A stretch of 33,688 nt of DNA from Actinomadura sp. KC345 (GTDB taxonomy: Bacteria > Actinomycetota > Actinomycetes > Streptosporangiales > Streptosporangiaceae). The stretch lies in NCBI RefSeq assembly GCF_004348515.1, contig NZ_SMKH01000053.1:1-33688 (forward strand). Direction: 5' to 3'. Below the pieces are notes generated by a model. It saw only the letters and a list, made by a program, of their open reading frames with translations, was not told where the DNA came from and made no database searches. Below are positions 8,396 through 16,584 of this stretch, piece after piece. The position numbers and the translations under genes are program-made. The first letter of the stretch is position 1. The number at the start of each line of letters is the position of its first letter.

Positions 8396-9280
8396 TTGAC
8401 TCCGCAGCACAACGGTGTCTCTTCACCGGCGCTCCGCGTACCGGACGCGCCGATCACGCTCTCGACCGCGTCGGTGTACCCGGAGAAGGTACCGAGCGCC
8501 TTCGAGATCGCCGCGCTGCTCGGGTACGACGGCATCGAGGTCATGGTCTCCACGGACGCCTCGTCCCAGGACCTCAACGTCCTGCGGCGACTGTCCGACT
8601 ACCACCAGGTCCCCATCAAGTCGATCCACGCGCCCTGCCTGCTGCTCACGCAGCGGGTGTGGGGGCGTGAGCCGTGGGGAAAGCTGGTGCGGTCCAAGGA
8701 GGTCGCGGAGGAACTGGGCGCGGACGTCGTCGTCGTGCACCCGCCTTTCCGGTGGCAGCGCGACTACGCCAAGGAGTTCGTCGACGGCCTCGCCCGCATG
8801 CAGGACGAGACGGACGTCCTCTTCGCCGTCGAGAACATGTTCCCGCTCAAGGCGCGCGGTGCCGAGGCGGGCATGTACCTCCCCGACTGGAACCCGGTCG
8901 ACCAGGACTTCCCCTACGTGACGCTCGACCTGTCCCACTCTGCGGTGTCGGGCTCCGACCCACTCGAGATGGCGGGGAGTCTCGGCGACCGCCTCCGGCA
9001 CATCCACCTCGCCGACGGCGTGGGCATCACGAACAAGGACGAGCACCTCGTGCCCGGCCGCGGCAACCAGCCATGCGGGACGCTCCTGGAGAACCTCGCC
9101 GAGGACGGCTTCCGCGGGCACATCGTCCTGGAGATCAACACGCGCCGCGCGTCCAGCCGCGTCGAGCGGATGGAGGACCTCGCCGAGGCGCTGGCCTTCG
9201 CGCGCCTGCACCTCGCCGCCGCCCCCCACACCTGGGAGGTCACGTCGGCGGGTGAGATCACCCGCCGGGGCGTGCGGTGA
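8396..9280 (+). CDS. Sugar phosphate isomerase/epimerase family protein (TIM barrel)
   Basis: A 294-residue member of the xylose isomerase-like TIM-barrel/AP endonuclease 2 superfamily. Barrel strands and metal-site residues can be followed: IEVMVST near the N-terminus, [24 protein letters not shown] (metal Glu), [11 protein letters not shown] (Asp/His), HIHLADG (His) and VLEINTRR (C-terminal Glu). The substrate is unknown; relatives isomerise or epimerise sugars and inositols. The TTG at 8396 has a clear ribosome site (GCGAGGAAG), while the longer open frame starting at 8222 covers the divergent promoter region and is not credible. The 3' end overlaps the TetR gene as GTGA, implying translational coupling. 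Confidence 0.85.
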   Translation: MTPQHNGVSSPALRVPDAPITLSTASVYPEKVPSAFEIAALLGYDGIEVMVSTDASSQDLNVLRRLSDYHQVPIKSIHAPCLLLTQRVWGREPWGKLVRSKEVAEELGADVVVVHPPFRWQRDYAKEFVDGLARMQDETDVLFAVENMFPLKARGAEAGMYLPDWNPVDQDFPYVTLDLSHSAVSGSDPLEMAGSLGDRLRHIHLADGVGITNKDEHLVPGRGNQPCGTLLENLAEDGFRGHIVLEINTRRASSRVERMEDLAEALAFARLHLAAAPHTWEVTSAGEITRRGVR

Positions 9281-9879
9281 CCGACGCGGTGCGTCCGGGG
9301 GGCCGCCCGGCCTCGCGCGGGCGCCGTCCCGGCCCGACCGAGACGCGCGAGAAGATCCTCGCCGAGGCGCGCGAGCTGTTCGCTGAGAAGGGCTACGACG
9401 GCGCCTCGCTGCGTGCCATCGCCCGCGCCGCCGGTGTCGATCCCGCCCTCGTCCACCACTTCTTCGGCAACAAGGAGGGCGTGTTCATCGAGGCGATGCG
9501 CTTCCCGCTGGATCCGTCGATCCTGCTGCCGCGCATCATGGCCTACCCCAGAGAGCGGGTGGGCGAGGCGATGGTCCGGACCTTCCTGGAGGTGTGGGGC
9601 GACGATGAGCGCCGCGCTCCGCTGCTCGCCATGCTGCGCTCGGCGATGACCAACGAGCGCGCGGCGGCGATGATGCGCGAGTTCGTCACGCAGGCCCTGT
9701 TGGGGCGGGCCAAGCAGGCCACGGGCGCCCCGTCCCTGGCCATCCAGGCGGCGGCCGGGCAGATGATCGGCATCATGATCATGCGCTACGTGCTGCGCAT
9801 CGAGCCGATGGCGTCCGCCACCGAAGAGGAACTCGTCGAGCTGGTGGCCCCGACCCTCCAGCGCTACCTCCTTTCCTGA
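9277..9879 (+). CDS. TetR/AcrR family transcriptional regulator
   Basis: A 200-residue one-component regulator. The DNA-binding domain is at about residues 22-68 ([48 protein letters not shown]), with an HFF variant of the usual YYF/YRHF. The remainder is the helical ligand and dimerisation domain, including [29 protein letters not shown] sequence (RIEPMAS here). It starts with GTG overlapping the isomerase stop and precedes an ABC exporter pair, the usual arrangement for a repressor of an efflux system, although the exporter has its own promoter at 9933-9962. Confidence 0.92.
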   Translation: MTDAVRPGGRPASRGRRPGPTETREKILAEARELFAEKGYDGASLRAIARAAGVDPALVHHFFGNKEGVFIEAMRFPLDPSILLPRIMAYPRERVGEAMVRTFLEVWGDDERRAPLLAMLRSAMTNERAAAMMREFVTQALLGRAKQATGAPSLAIQAAAGQMIGIMIMRYVLRIEPMASATEEELVELVAPTLQRYLLS

Positions 9880-9932
9880 CGCGAACCGCCCTGACGCCGA
9901 CCGTCCCGACTCGGAGATGACCCTGTCCGCCC

Positions 9933-9962
9933 TTGACCGGGGCGTCCTTGTCCGCATAAATT
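9933..9962 (+). promoter_or_regulatory. Promoter for ABC exporter, probably leaderless
   Basis: TTGACC (9933-9938) is a good -35. CATAAA at 9955-9960 (16-base spacer) or TAAATT at 9957-9962 (18-base spacer) serves as -10, in a markedly AT-rich patch. The expected start of transcription falls on or next to the ATG at 9969, and no ribosome site precedes that ATG, so the message is probably leaderless. CATATG at the start codon is a short palindrome a repressor could use; that is speculative. Confidence 0.6.
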
Positions 9963-9968
9963 CAACAT

Positions 9969-10700
9969 ATGATGAGTTCCAGTGTTGCGGTGAGCGTGCG
10001 AGACCTCCGGGTGGCGCGCGGCGGCCGGGAGGTGCTGCACGGGCTCACCTTCGACGTGCCGAAGGGCTCGATCGTGGGACTGCTCGGGCCGAGCGGCTGC
10101 GGGAAGACGACCCTGATAAGGGCCCTGGTCGGCGTCCAGATCGTCAAAGGCGGGACGGTGACCGTCCTCGGCGACGACGCCGGCTCGCCGGGTCTGCGGC
10201 GCCGCGTCGGATACGCGACGCAGTCGCCGGCCGTGTACGCGGACCTGACCGTCGCCGAGAACCTGCGCTACTTCGCGTCCGTCTTGGGCGCGCCACGCAC
10301 CGACGTGGACCGCGTCATCGACGAGGTCGGGCTCGGCGCGAGCCGCGACCAGACCGCGGCGACGCTGTCGGGCGGCCAGCTCAGCCGCGCCAACCTCGCC
10401 GTCGCGCTGCTGGGCGCGCCCGAGATCCTCGTCCTGGACGAGCCGACCGTGGGCCTCGACCCGGTGCTGCGCCAGGAGCTGTGGGAGCTTTTCCGCGAGC
10501 TGGCGGGACGAGGCGTCACGCTCGTCGTGTCCAGCCACGTCATGGACGAGGCGGGCCGCACCGACCGGCTCCTGCTCATGCGCGAGGGCCACATCCTCGC
10601 CGACGGCACCCCGGACGGCCTGCGCCACCGCACCGGCGCGCAGGACCTCGAAGAAGCGTTCCTCCACCTGATCGCCGAGAAGGCAGGGAGCCCGGCATGA
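9969..10700 (+). CDS. ABC transporter ATP-binding protein
   Basis: A 243-residue nucleotide-binding subunit of an ABC-2 type exporter. Walker A is GPSGCGKTT (residues 40-48), a Q-loop lies in GYATQSPAVYADLTV, the signature is LSGGQ, Walker B is EILVLDEPT and the switch is VVSSHVMDEA with the H-loop His. It powers the permease encoded by the next gene, whose start overlaps this stop as ATGA. Tandem ATG codons at 9969 and 9972 are both usable starts. The substrate is unknown; DrrA-type drug exporters and lipid flippases are the closest general types. Confidence 0.95.
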   Translation: MMSSSVAVSVRDLRVARGGREVLHGLTFDVPKGSIVGLLGPSGCGKTTLIRALVGVQIVKGGTVTVLGDDAGSPGLRRRVGYATQSPAVYADLTVAENLRYFASVLGAPRTDVDRVIDEVGLGASRDQTAATLSGGQLSRANLAVALLGAPEILVLDEPTVGLDPVLRQELWELFRELAGRGVTLVVSSHVMDEAGRTDRLLLMREGHILADGTPDGLRHRTGAQDLEEAFLHLIAEKAGSPA

Positions 10701-11431
10701 GTCCCGCGATCGCACTGGCCACGATGCGGCGCATCCTCACGCAGCTCAAGCACGACCACCGCACGCTCGTCCTGCTGATCGGGGTGCCGGCGCTGCTGAT
10801 GGTCCTGCTGAGGTACGTGTTCGACGAGCCGATGCTCTTCGACCGGCTCGGGCCCATGCTGCTCGGCCTGTTCCCGTTCATCGTCATGTTCCTCGTGACC
10901 AGCGTCGCCACGCTCCGCGAGCGGACGAGCGGCACGCTGGAACGGCTGATGACCATGCCGCTCGCCAAGCTCGATCTGCTGCTCGGCTACGCGCTCGCGT
11001 TCGGCCTTATCGCGCTCGTGCAGGTCGGCGCCGTCCTGCTGGTCTCGCTGACCTGGCTGGGCCTCGACCTGAACGGCTCGCTCGGCTCGCTGGTCCTGGT
11101 CGCCCTGCTGAACGCGCTGCTCGGCATGTCGCTCGGCCTGTTCGCCAGCGCGTTCGCCCGGACCGAGTTCCAGGCCGTCCAGTTCATGCCCGCGTTCGTC
11201 CTGCCGCAGCTGCTCCTGTGCGGCCTGATCGTCCCGCGCGAGGAGATGGCGTCCTGGCTTCAGGCGATCTCGCACGTCCTGCCGCTCACGTACGCGGTCG
11301 AGGGCATGCAGGAGATCAGCGCCAGCGCCGACTTCACCGGCACCCTCGCCCTGGACGTGTCCGTCATCGCCGCGTTCACCATGGCCGCCCTCCTCCTGGG
11401 CGCCGTGACCCTCCGCCGCAGGACCGTCTAG
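10697..11431 (+). CDS. ABC-2 type transporter permease
   Basis: A 244-residue membrane subunit with about six hydrophobic segments (TLVLLIGVPALLMVLLRYVF, GPMLLGLFPFIVMFLVTSVATL, a pair around LLLGYALAFGLIALVQVGAVLLV, SLGSLVLVALLNALLGMSL, and a last one near the C-terminus). The ABC-2 signature region is seen in RERTSGTLERLMTMPL and in the FVLPQLLLCGLIVP-REEMASWLQAISHVLPLTY stretch. It starts four bases inside the ATPase gene, so subunits are made in step. With 9969-10700 it should form a four-subunit exporter in the cytoplasmic membrane. Confidence 0.93.
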   Translation: MSPAIALATMRRILTQLKHDHRTLVLLIGVPALLMVLLRYVFDEPMLFDRLGPMLLGLFPFIVMFLVTSVATLRERTSGTLERLMTMPLAKLDLLLGYALAFGLIALVQVGAVLLVSLTWLGLDLNGSLGSLVLVALLNALLGMSLGLFASAFARTEFQAVQFMPAFVLPQLLLCGLIVPREEMASWLQAISHVLPLTYAVEGMQEISASADFTGTLALDVSVIAAFTMAALLLGAVTLRRRTV

Positions 11432-11439
11432 CCACGTGG

Positions 11440-11488
11440 GGCGACCCCTTGGGACGGCCTGCGGTTTACCGGGAGAGGCGGGGTCGCC
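11440..11488 (+). terminator. Terminator-like stem after the exporter operon
   Basis: GGCGACCCC (11440-11448) and GGGGTCGCC (11480-11488) are perfect nine-base arms with a 31-base loop, starting nine bases after the permease stop. There is no U-tract, as usual for actinobacterial stems, so the terminator reading rests on position and stem strength. Confidence 0.45.
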
Positions 11489-11551
11489 GCAATAGGACAC
11501 CTGGGCCAAAGTAGGCCATCTCGCGCCGACCAGGCTGGTAGCTTCGGCGCC

Positions 11552-12787
11552 ATGACCCCCCGAGATCTTCCTGGCCCGCCCGTGTCGCAGCAGCAGGGGT
11601 CTCAGCAGCCCGGTGAGCCTCCCGCTGCTGCGGCACGGCCGGGCGCGGGTCCCGGTGGCCCCGAAGCGCCGCAGGCCCCGCGGGGGCCGGGCGGGCCGGA
11701 GGACGCCGGCGCGGGGAACGGCGGCGCGGACAGCGCGTTCTGGGCCGGGTCGGACGGGAACGGTCCGCTCAGGCGCAAGCGCCGCTGGCCCCGGGTCCTC
11801 ATCGCGGTCGGGGTGTTCGTGGCGCTGGTCGTCGCGGGTCTCGGCGGGCTGGCCTGGCAGCGGCAGTCGTCCTACAACGGCAACATCGACCGGATCGAAG
11901 GCGTGATGCCGGACGACGGGTCGAACAGGCCGGGCCCCAACGTGAAGGGCACCGAGAACTGGCTGCTCGTCGGATCGGACTCCCGGGCGCAGAACGGCAC
12001 CACAGGGCAGGGGAACCAGGTCTGGAAGCCCGGCCAGCAGCGCACCGACACGATCATGCTGCTGCACCTGCCGGCGGACCGGAAGAAGGCCTACATCGTC
12101 TCGTTCCCCCGCGACTCGTGGGTCGAGGTCCCCGGCCACGGCAACCAGAAGATCAACGCGGCGTTCTCCTACGGCGGGCCGAAGCTGCTGATCGAGACCG
12201 TCGAGAGCCTCACCGGTATCCGGGTCGACCACTACGGCGCGATCGACTTCGAGGGGTTCAAGTCGATGACGGACGCGCTCGGCGGCGTCACCGTCGACAT
12301 CAAGGAGACCGTGTACGACCCGGCCCGCAAGAAGAACTGGACGGCGGGCAAGCAGAAGCTGGACGGCGAGGAGGCGCTGCTCTTCGTCCGGCAGCGCTAC
12401 AACCTGCCGAACGGCGACTTCGACCGGATCAAGCGGCAGCAGGCGTTCCTCGGCGCCCTGGCCAAGCAGGCCGCCGACCGCGGGACGCTCACCAACCCGC
12501 TGAAGCTCGACCGGTTCCTGTCCGCGCTCACCAACTCGATCAGCGTGGACGAGGGCGTGTCGGCGGGCGACCTGCGCTCGCTGGCGCTGAGCATGCGCAG
12601 CGTCCGGGCCTCGGATGTGATGTTCATGACGGCGCCGCACAAGGGGACCGGCATGCGCGGCAGGCAGAGCGTCGTGTTCTTGGACGCGGCGAAGGCGAAC
12701 GCGCTGTTCGAAGCCGTCAAGACCGCCAGGATGGCGGAGTGGGCCGAGCGGCACGGCGCCGGCAACAGCCTCGGCACGGTCTCGTGA
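11552..12787 (+). CDS. LCP family cell-wall glycopolymer ligase (LytR-CpsA-Psr)
   Basis: A 411-residue membrane enzyme of the type that transfers glycopolymers such as arabinogalactan or teichoic acids to peptidoglycan. The first 75 residues are a cytoplasmic tail rich in Pro, Gly, Ala and Gln. A single membrane anchor follows at about 81-101 (VLIAVGVFVALVVAGLGGLAW), then the extracellular LCP domain: NWLLVGSDSR, TDTIMLLHLP, YIVSFPRDSWV, KINAAFSYGGP, DFEGFKSMTDALGGV and LFVRQRYN. The conserved Asp and Arg residues that bind the pyrophosphate lipid carrier are present. The ATG at 11552 lacks a strong ribosome site, and TAGCTT six bases upstream may be a leaderless -10. It is monocistronic. Confidence 0.94.
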   Translation: MTPRDLPGPPVSQQQGSQQPGEPPAAAARPGAGPGGPEAPQAPRGPGGPEDAGAGNGGADSAFWAGSDGNGPLRRKRRWPRVLIAVGVFVALVVAGLGGLAWQRQSSYNGNIDRIEGVMPDDGSNRPGPNVKGTENWLLVGSDSRAQNGTTGQGNQVWKPGQQRTDTIMLLHLPADRKKAYIVSFPRDSWVEVPGHGNQKINAAFSYGGPKLLIETVESLTGIRVDHYGAIDFEGFKSMTDALGGVTVDIKETVYDPARKKNWTAGKQKLDGEEALLFVRQRYNLPNGDFDRIKRQQAFLGALAKQAADRGTLTNPLKLDRFLSALTNSISVDEGVSAGDLRSLALSMRSVRASDVMFMTAPHKGTGMRGRQSVVFLDAAKANALFEAVKTARMAEWAERHGAGNSLGTVS

Positions 12788-12825
12788 TCGCGGGCTCCGG
12801 GCGGGCATAACCTGATCGGAGACGA

Positions 12826-12904
12826 CGGTTCACGAGTCGGCGGTTTCACGAGCCGGCCGTTCCGTGAGTCGGCCGTTCCATGAGTCGGCCGTTCCATGAG
12901 TCGG
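12826..12904 (+). repeat. Five tandem 15-16-bp repeats upstream of proline dehydrogenase
   Basis: Five head-to-tail copies of a unit of type CCGTTCCATGAGTCGG: 12826-12840, 12841-12856, 12857-12872, 12873-12888 and 12889-12904. The last two copies are identical and the first two are the most diverged (CACGAG in place of CATGAG). They occupy the whole space between the LCP gene and the ribosome site of the proline dehydrogenase gene. A direct-repeat operator or recent slippage expansion are the two readings. Confidence 0.85.
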
Positions 12905-12930
12905 CAGGGTCCACCCGAGGGGTTCGCACA

Positions 12931-13851
12931 GTGCTTCGTCAGGCGTTGCTCGTCGCGTCGCGCAGCGGCGGCGCGCGCAGGGTCGTGGAGACCGCGCCGT
13001 TCAGCGGCGACGTGGTCCGCAGGTTCATCGCCGGTGAGTCGATCGAGGACGCGGCGCGCGTCACCGGTGAACTGACCGGTGAGGGGCTGCTCGTCACCCT
13101 GGACGTCCTGGGCGAGGGAACCCATGACCAGGGGCGGGCCGAGGTGAACGTCCTGCACTACATCGAACTCCTGGAGCGCCTGGGCGCCGCCGGTCTCGGC
13201 ACGCGCGCCGAGGTGTCGCTGAAGCTCTCCGCCGTGGGGCAGACCTTCGACGAGGACCTCGCGCTCGGCAACGCGCGCCGGATCTGCACGGCCGCGCGTT
13301 CGGCCGACACGACGGTCACCCTCGACATGGAGGAGCACACCGCCGTCGACTCGACGCTGCGAGTCGTCCACGAGCTGAGGCGTGACTTCCCTGACGTCGG
13401 GGCGGTCATCCAGTCGTACCTGCGCCGTGCGGAGGAGCACTGCGCAGAACTCGCCTACGAGGGTTCGCGTGTGAGGCTGTGCAAGGGCGCCTATGCCGCT
13501 CCTGCCGCGGTGGCCTTCACCGACAAGGAAGAGATCGACAAGTCGTACGTGCGGTGCATGAAGGTGCTGATGGCCGGCAAGGGCTACCCGATGCTCGCCA
13601 CCCACGACCCCCGGCTCATCGAGATCGCGGGCGCGCTGTCGGTGCTGCACGAGCGTGACGCCGCCTCGTTCGAGTACCAGATGCTCTACGGCATCCGCCC
13701 GCAGGAGCAGCGGCGGCTCGCGGCGCAGGGCGCGCAGGTCCGCGTCTACGTCGCCTACGGCCGGGAGTGGTACCCGTACTTCATGCGCCGTCTCGCGGAG
13801 AGGCCCGCCAACCTCCGGTTCTTCCTGCGCTCCCTCGCCGGGCGGTCCTGA
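12931..13851 (+). CDS. Proline dehydrogenase
   Basis: A 306-residue monofunctional, FAD-dependent proline dehydrogenase that oxidises proline to pyrroline-5-carboxylate as the first step of proline use. The TIM-barrel landmarks are present: LLVTLDVLGEG, AEVSLKLSAVGQ, TVTLDMEEHTAVD, GAVIQSYLRRAEEH, VRLCKGAY, YPMLATHDPRLIE and FEYQMLYGIRP. The C-terminal substrate-binding motif YGREWYPYFMRRLAERPANL is also present. The GTG at 12931 has a strong ribosome site (GAGGGG at 12917-12922); an upstream ATG at 12880 lies inside the tandem repeats and is rejected. No P5C dehydrogenase is adjacent; instead proC, which makes proline from the same intermediate, follows 55 bases downstream. Confidence 0.93.
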   Translation: MLRQALLVASRSGGARRVVETAPFSGDVVRRFIAGESIEDAARVTGELTGEGLLVTLDVLGEGTHDQGRAEVNVLHYIELLERLGAAGLGTRAEVSLKLSAVGQTFDEDLALGNARRICTAARSADTTVTLDMEEHTAVDSTLRVVHELRRDFPDVGAVIQSYLRRAEEHCAELAYEGSRVRLCKGAYAAPAAVAFTDKEEIDKSYVRCMKVLMAGKGYPMLATHDPRLIEIAGALSVLHERDAASFEYQMLYGIRPQEQRRLAAQGAQVRVYVAYGREWYPYFMRRLAERPANLRFFLRSLAGRS

Positions 13852-13906
13852 CCCGTCCCGGCTATAGGCTGGACCGGTTGCAGGAACCCCACGTCAAGGT
13901 GTGTCG

Positions 13907-14701
13907 ATGATCGCGATTCTGGGTGCCGGGAAGATGGGCGAGGCGCTGCTGTCCGGGGTGCTGCGGGCAGGGCGGCGCCCGTCCGAGCTGATGGCCACCG
14001 TGCGCCGCGAGGAGCGCGGGGCGCTGCTGCGGGAACGGTACGGCATCGAGATCGTGCCGAACACGGAGGCCGCGGCCAAGGCCGAGACGCTGATCCTCGC
14101 GGTCAAGCCGCAGGACATGGGCGTCCTGCTGGACGAGATCGGGCCGCACATCCCGCCCGGACGGCTGGTGATCTCGATGGCGGCGGGCCTCACGACCGGC
14201 TTCTTCCAGGACCGGCTGCCGGAGGGCGTGCCCGTCGTCCGCGTCATGTCGAACACGCCCGTCCTCGTCGACCAGGCGATGAGCGTGATCTCGGCCGGAT
14301 CGCACGCGGGGGAGGAGCACCTCAAGCTCGCCGAGGAGCTGCTGAGCCCGGTCGGGAAGGTCCTGCGGATCCCCGAGTCGCTCCAGGACGGCGCGACGGC
14401 CCTGTCCGGCAGCGGTCCCGCGTACTTCTACTACCTGGTCGAGGCGATGGTGGACGCGGGCATCCTGCTCGGCATGCCGCGCGCCGCCGCGCTGGAGATG
14501 GTCGTCCAGTCCGCCGTGGGCGCGGCCGTCATGCTCCGCGACTCCGGCGAGCACCCGGTGATGCTGCGCGAGGCCGTCACGTCCCCCGGCGGGACGACGA
14601 TCTCGGCGATCCGCGAGCTGGAGCGCCACAGCGTCCGCGCCGCCGTCGTGGAGGCCATCGAGGCCGCCCGCGACCGGGGCCGCGAGCTGGCGAGCGGCTG
14701 A
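13907..14701 (+). CDS. proC: Pyrroline-5-carboxylate reductase
   Basis: A 264-residue NAD(P)H-dependent enzyme for the last step of proline biosynthesis. The Rossmann motif is GAGKMGEAL at the N-terminus. Further landmarks are LILAVKPQDM, SMAAGLTT, VRVMSNTPV, LSGSGPAYFYYLVEAM and the family signature VTSPGGTTISAIRELE. The ATG at 13907 has AAGG seven bases upstream; GTG at 13901 is too close to it. The gene follows proline dehydrogenase in the same direction, an opposing catabolic and biosynthetic pair. Confidence 0.96.
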   Translation: MIAILGAGKMGEALLSGVLRAGRRPSELMATVRREERGALLRERYGIEIVPNTEAAAKAETLILAVKPQDMGVLLDEIGPHIPPGRLVISMAAGLTTGFFQDRLPEGVPVVRVMSNTPVLVDQAMSVISAGSHAGEEHLKLAEELLSPVGKVLRIPESLQDGATALSGSGPAYFYYLVEAMVDAGILLGMPRAAALEMVVQSAVGAAVMLRDSGEHPVMLREAVTSPGGTTISAIRELERHSVRAAVVEAIEAARDRGRELASG

Positions 14702-14761
14702 TCCCCGAAAAAGTTCAGAGTTGAATTGATCCCGTACGGGGTTTCTCCCGTGTTAGGAAGT

Positions 14762-15196
14762 ATGGGACTCATACTGCGCCTGCTCGTCGCCGCCGGACTG
14801 GCGGCCGACGCCTACGTGCACTGGGTGTTCGCGCCCGACATGGCCTTCGTGCAGGGCGGCGCCATCGGGGGAGACCTGCTGTTCCGCATCCAGGCGGCGG
14901 TCGCCGCCGTGGTCGCCGTGCTGATCCTCGCCTACGCGAACCGCTGGGTGTACGCGCTGGCCTTCCTGGTCGCGGCCAGCGCGGTCGGCGCGCTCCTGTT
15001 CTACTACTACGTCGACGCGGGCGCGCTCGGTCCGCTGCCCGCCATGCACGAGCCGGTCTGGTACACCGAGAAGACGATCAGCCTGGTCGGCGAGGGCGTC
15101 GCGGCGCTCGCCGCGCTGGCGGGCTTCTTCACCGCGCACCGCGCGAAGCGCGCGGACGACGAGCTTCCCGAGCCCGAGCGCGCGGGTCGCCTCTAG
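14762..15196 (+). CDS. Small integral membrane protein, four predicted helices
   Basis: A 144-residue protein of unknown function with four hydrophobic spans: about residues 1-20, 42-58 (IQAAVAAVVAVLILAY), 62-83 (RWVYALAFLVAASAVGALLFYYY) and 112-128. The tail is charged. The ATG at 14762 is preceded by AGGAAG, while a TTG at 14726 would add residues that are not hydrophobic. It follows proC in the same direction. The pattern recalls small DoxX-like or redox membrane proteins, but no motif supports a function. Confidence 0.75.
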   Translation: MGLILRLLVAAGLAADAYVHWVFAPDMAFVQGGAIGGDLLFRIQAAVAAVVAVLILAYANRWVYALAFLVAASAVGALLFYYYVDAGALGPLPAMHEPVWYTEKTISLVGEGVAALAALAGFFTAHRAKRADDELPEPERAGRL

Positions 15197-15204
15197 GTCA
15201 TGAC

Positions 15205-15432
15205 GTGGCGCGAACCCCCGCCGATATCCTTGAGACGATCTTGGAGGCGGGGGGAGCGGGGATGCGAGACCGGGGCGAGCGTCCTGCCGGCATGCCGTTC
15301 CCGGCGTCCGCCCTGCACCGGGCACTGCTCAAGATCGGCGTCCCGCGCTTCATGGCCGACCACTCCGCCGCACTCCTCGCCGCGCTCGTTCCCGGCCGCC
15401 GGCGCGGGAAGGACGAGCGGTCCGAGCGGTAG
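15205..15432 (+). CDS. Small hypothetical protein (75 residues)
   Basis: An open frame from GTG 15205 to a TAG at 15432. Codon use is typical of the host and the middle is plausible folded sequence (PASALHRALLKIGVPRFMADHSAALLAALV). It begins eight bases after the membrane protein gene, so it could belong to the same message. Its last 83 bases overlap the 3' end of the convergent esterase gene. No family is recognised; either this frame or the esterase tail may be mis-called. Confidence 0.45.
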   Translation: MARTPADILETILEAGGAGMRDRGERPAGMPFPASALHRALLKIGVPRFMADHSAALLAALVPGRRRGKDERSER

Positions 15433-16426
15433 CGGTCAGGCGGCCCGTTCCTTCCGGTGCGAGCGGTCCGGGGCGGCGGGGGGCCGTGACCGTGCGGACG
15501 AAGCGGGCGGTCTCCCTCATCGCTGCGGCGGCCTCCGGCAGGACGCGGTTCAGGATCTGGAAGACGTGCATCTGACCGTCCCAGATCTGGAGTTCGCAGT
15601 CCGCCCCGGCGCGGTCCAGGGCGTCCGCGAGGGCCTCGGCCTCGGGACGCAGCACCTCGTCCCCGCCGACCTGGATCAGGACGGGCGGGGTGTCCTGCCA
15701 CGCGCAGGTGAGCAGGGCCAGCCGCGGGTCGTCGAATCCGGCCGGCCCCACGACGAGGCGGGCGACCCGGCGTGCCGAGACGGCGCTGATGTACGGGTCG
15801 CGGGCGCGGCGCTGCTCGCGGAGGGAGAGTTCGCAGGTCAGGTCGACCCAGGGGGAGAACAGGACGAGCCCGGCGGGGCTCGGCAGCCCGAGGCGGCAGA
15901 TCTCGCCCGCCAGCGTCGCGGCGAGGTGCCCGCCCGCGGAGTCGCCCGCGAGGACGATCCCGGACGCGGGGACGCCGCGGGCCAGGAGCCAGCGGTACGC
16001 GGCGACGGCGTCCTCGAGCGGCGCGGGGAACGGGTGCTCGGGCGCGAGGCGGTACCGGGGGGCCAGGACCGGCAGGCCGGTGTCGAGGGCCAGCCGCGAG
16101 GTGATCGGACGGTGCGTGCGCGGGGAGCAGACCACGTAGCCGCCGCCGTGCAGGTAGAGGACGGCGCCTTCGGAGGCGCCCCCGGCGTCGCGGGAGACGA
16201 CCCATTCGCCGGTCACGGGACGCTCGTCGCGGCCGGTTCCGAGCTGCGGATCGTTCAGCGGCAGGACGCGGACGCGGGAGCCCGGCCGCATCAGCAGTGA
16301 CGCGGCGTCCACCGTCGAGCGGGCGGTGCGGATGCCGCCGGCGTGGCCGGGGACGCGGTGCAGGACCGGGCGGGCGCCCAGGCGGAGCGCGCTGCTGATC
16401 GCGCGGCTGCGTACGCTCGGGCCCAT
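15350..16426 (-). CDS. HSL-type alpha/beta hydrolase (esterase/lipase)
   Basis: A 358-residue hydrolase of the hormone-sensitive lipase (family IV) type. The HGGGY motif in VLYLHGGGYVVCSPRTH builds the oxyanion hole, GDSAGG is the nucleophile elbow, the acid is probably in IQVGGDEVLRPEAE and the His in DGQMHVFQ. An arginine-rich, low-complexity tail of about 45 residues after FVRTVTAPRR is unusual and overlaps the convergent gene at 15205. The start is ATG at 16426. It is divergent from acuC across a 158-base spacer that is more AT-rich than its surroundings and contains TACCGGTA (16457-16464) and GGTAA-N8-TTACC. Confidence 0.9.
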   Translation of the reverse strand: MGPSVRSRAISSALRLGARPVLHRVPGHAGGIRTARSTVDAASLLMRPGSRVRVLPLNDPQLGTGRDERPVTGEWVVSRDAGGASEGAVLYLHGGGYVVCSPRTHRPITSRLALDTGLPVLAPRYRLAPEHPFPAPLEDAVAAYRWLLARGVPASGIVLAGDSAGGHLAATLAGEICRLGLPSPAGLVLFSPWVDLTCELSLREQRRARDPYISAVSARRVARLVVGPAGFDDPRLALLTCAWQDTPPVLIQVGGDEVLRPEAEALADALDRAGADCELQIWDGQMHVFQILNRVLPEAAAAMRETARFVRTVTAPRRPGPLAPEGTGRLTATARTARPSRAGGRERARRGVRRSGRP

Positions 16427-16584
16427 CTACACCCCATCCGTTGGTAAATCCCGTATTACCGGTATGCCCATATTCGACGTGTTATCCACGTCACAGGTTC
16501 GCCTCGCGAGGCCGGGCCCTCCCCCGCGGGAGGCGGCGGCATCGTGTGAGCCAGGCCACGTGACGGAGGCGATACCGTGAGGTC

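Noticed and set aside
10268..12808. An 846-codon open frame on the minus strand.
   Set aside because: It is antisense to the ABC exporter and LCP genes, whose motifs are unambiguous; long antisense frames are normal at this GC content.
12880..12930. ATG inside the tandem repeats as start of proline dehydrogenase.
   Set aside because: It would translate the repeats into unrelated residues, while GTG 12931 has a strong ribosome site at correct distance.
16484..16494. TTATCCACG resembles a DnaA box.
   Set aside because: A single imperfect box between an esterase gene and acuC; no cluster of boxes and no dnaA/dnaN context, so not an origin.
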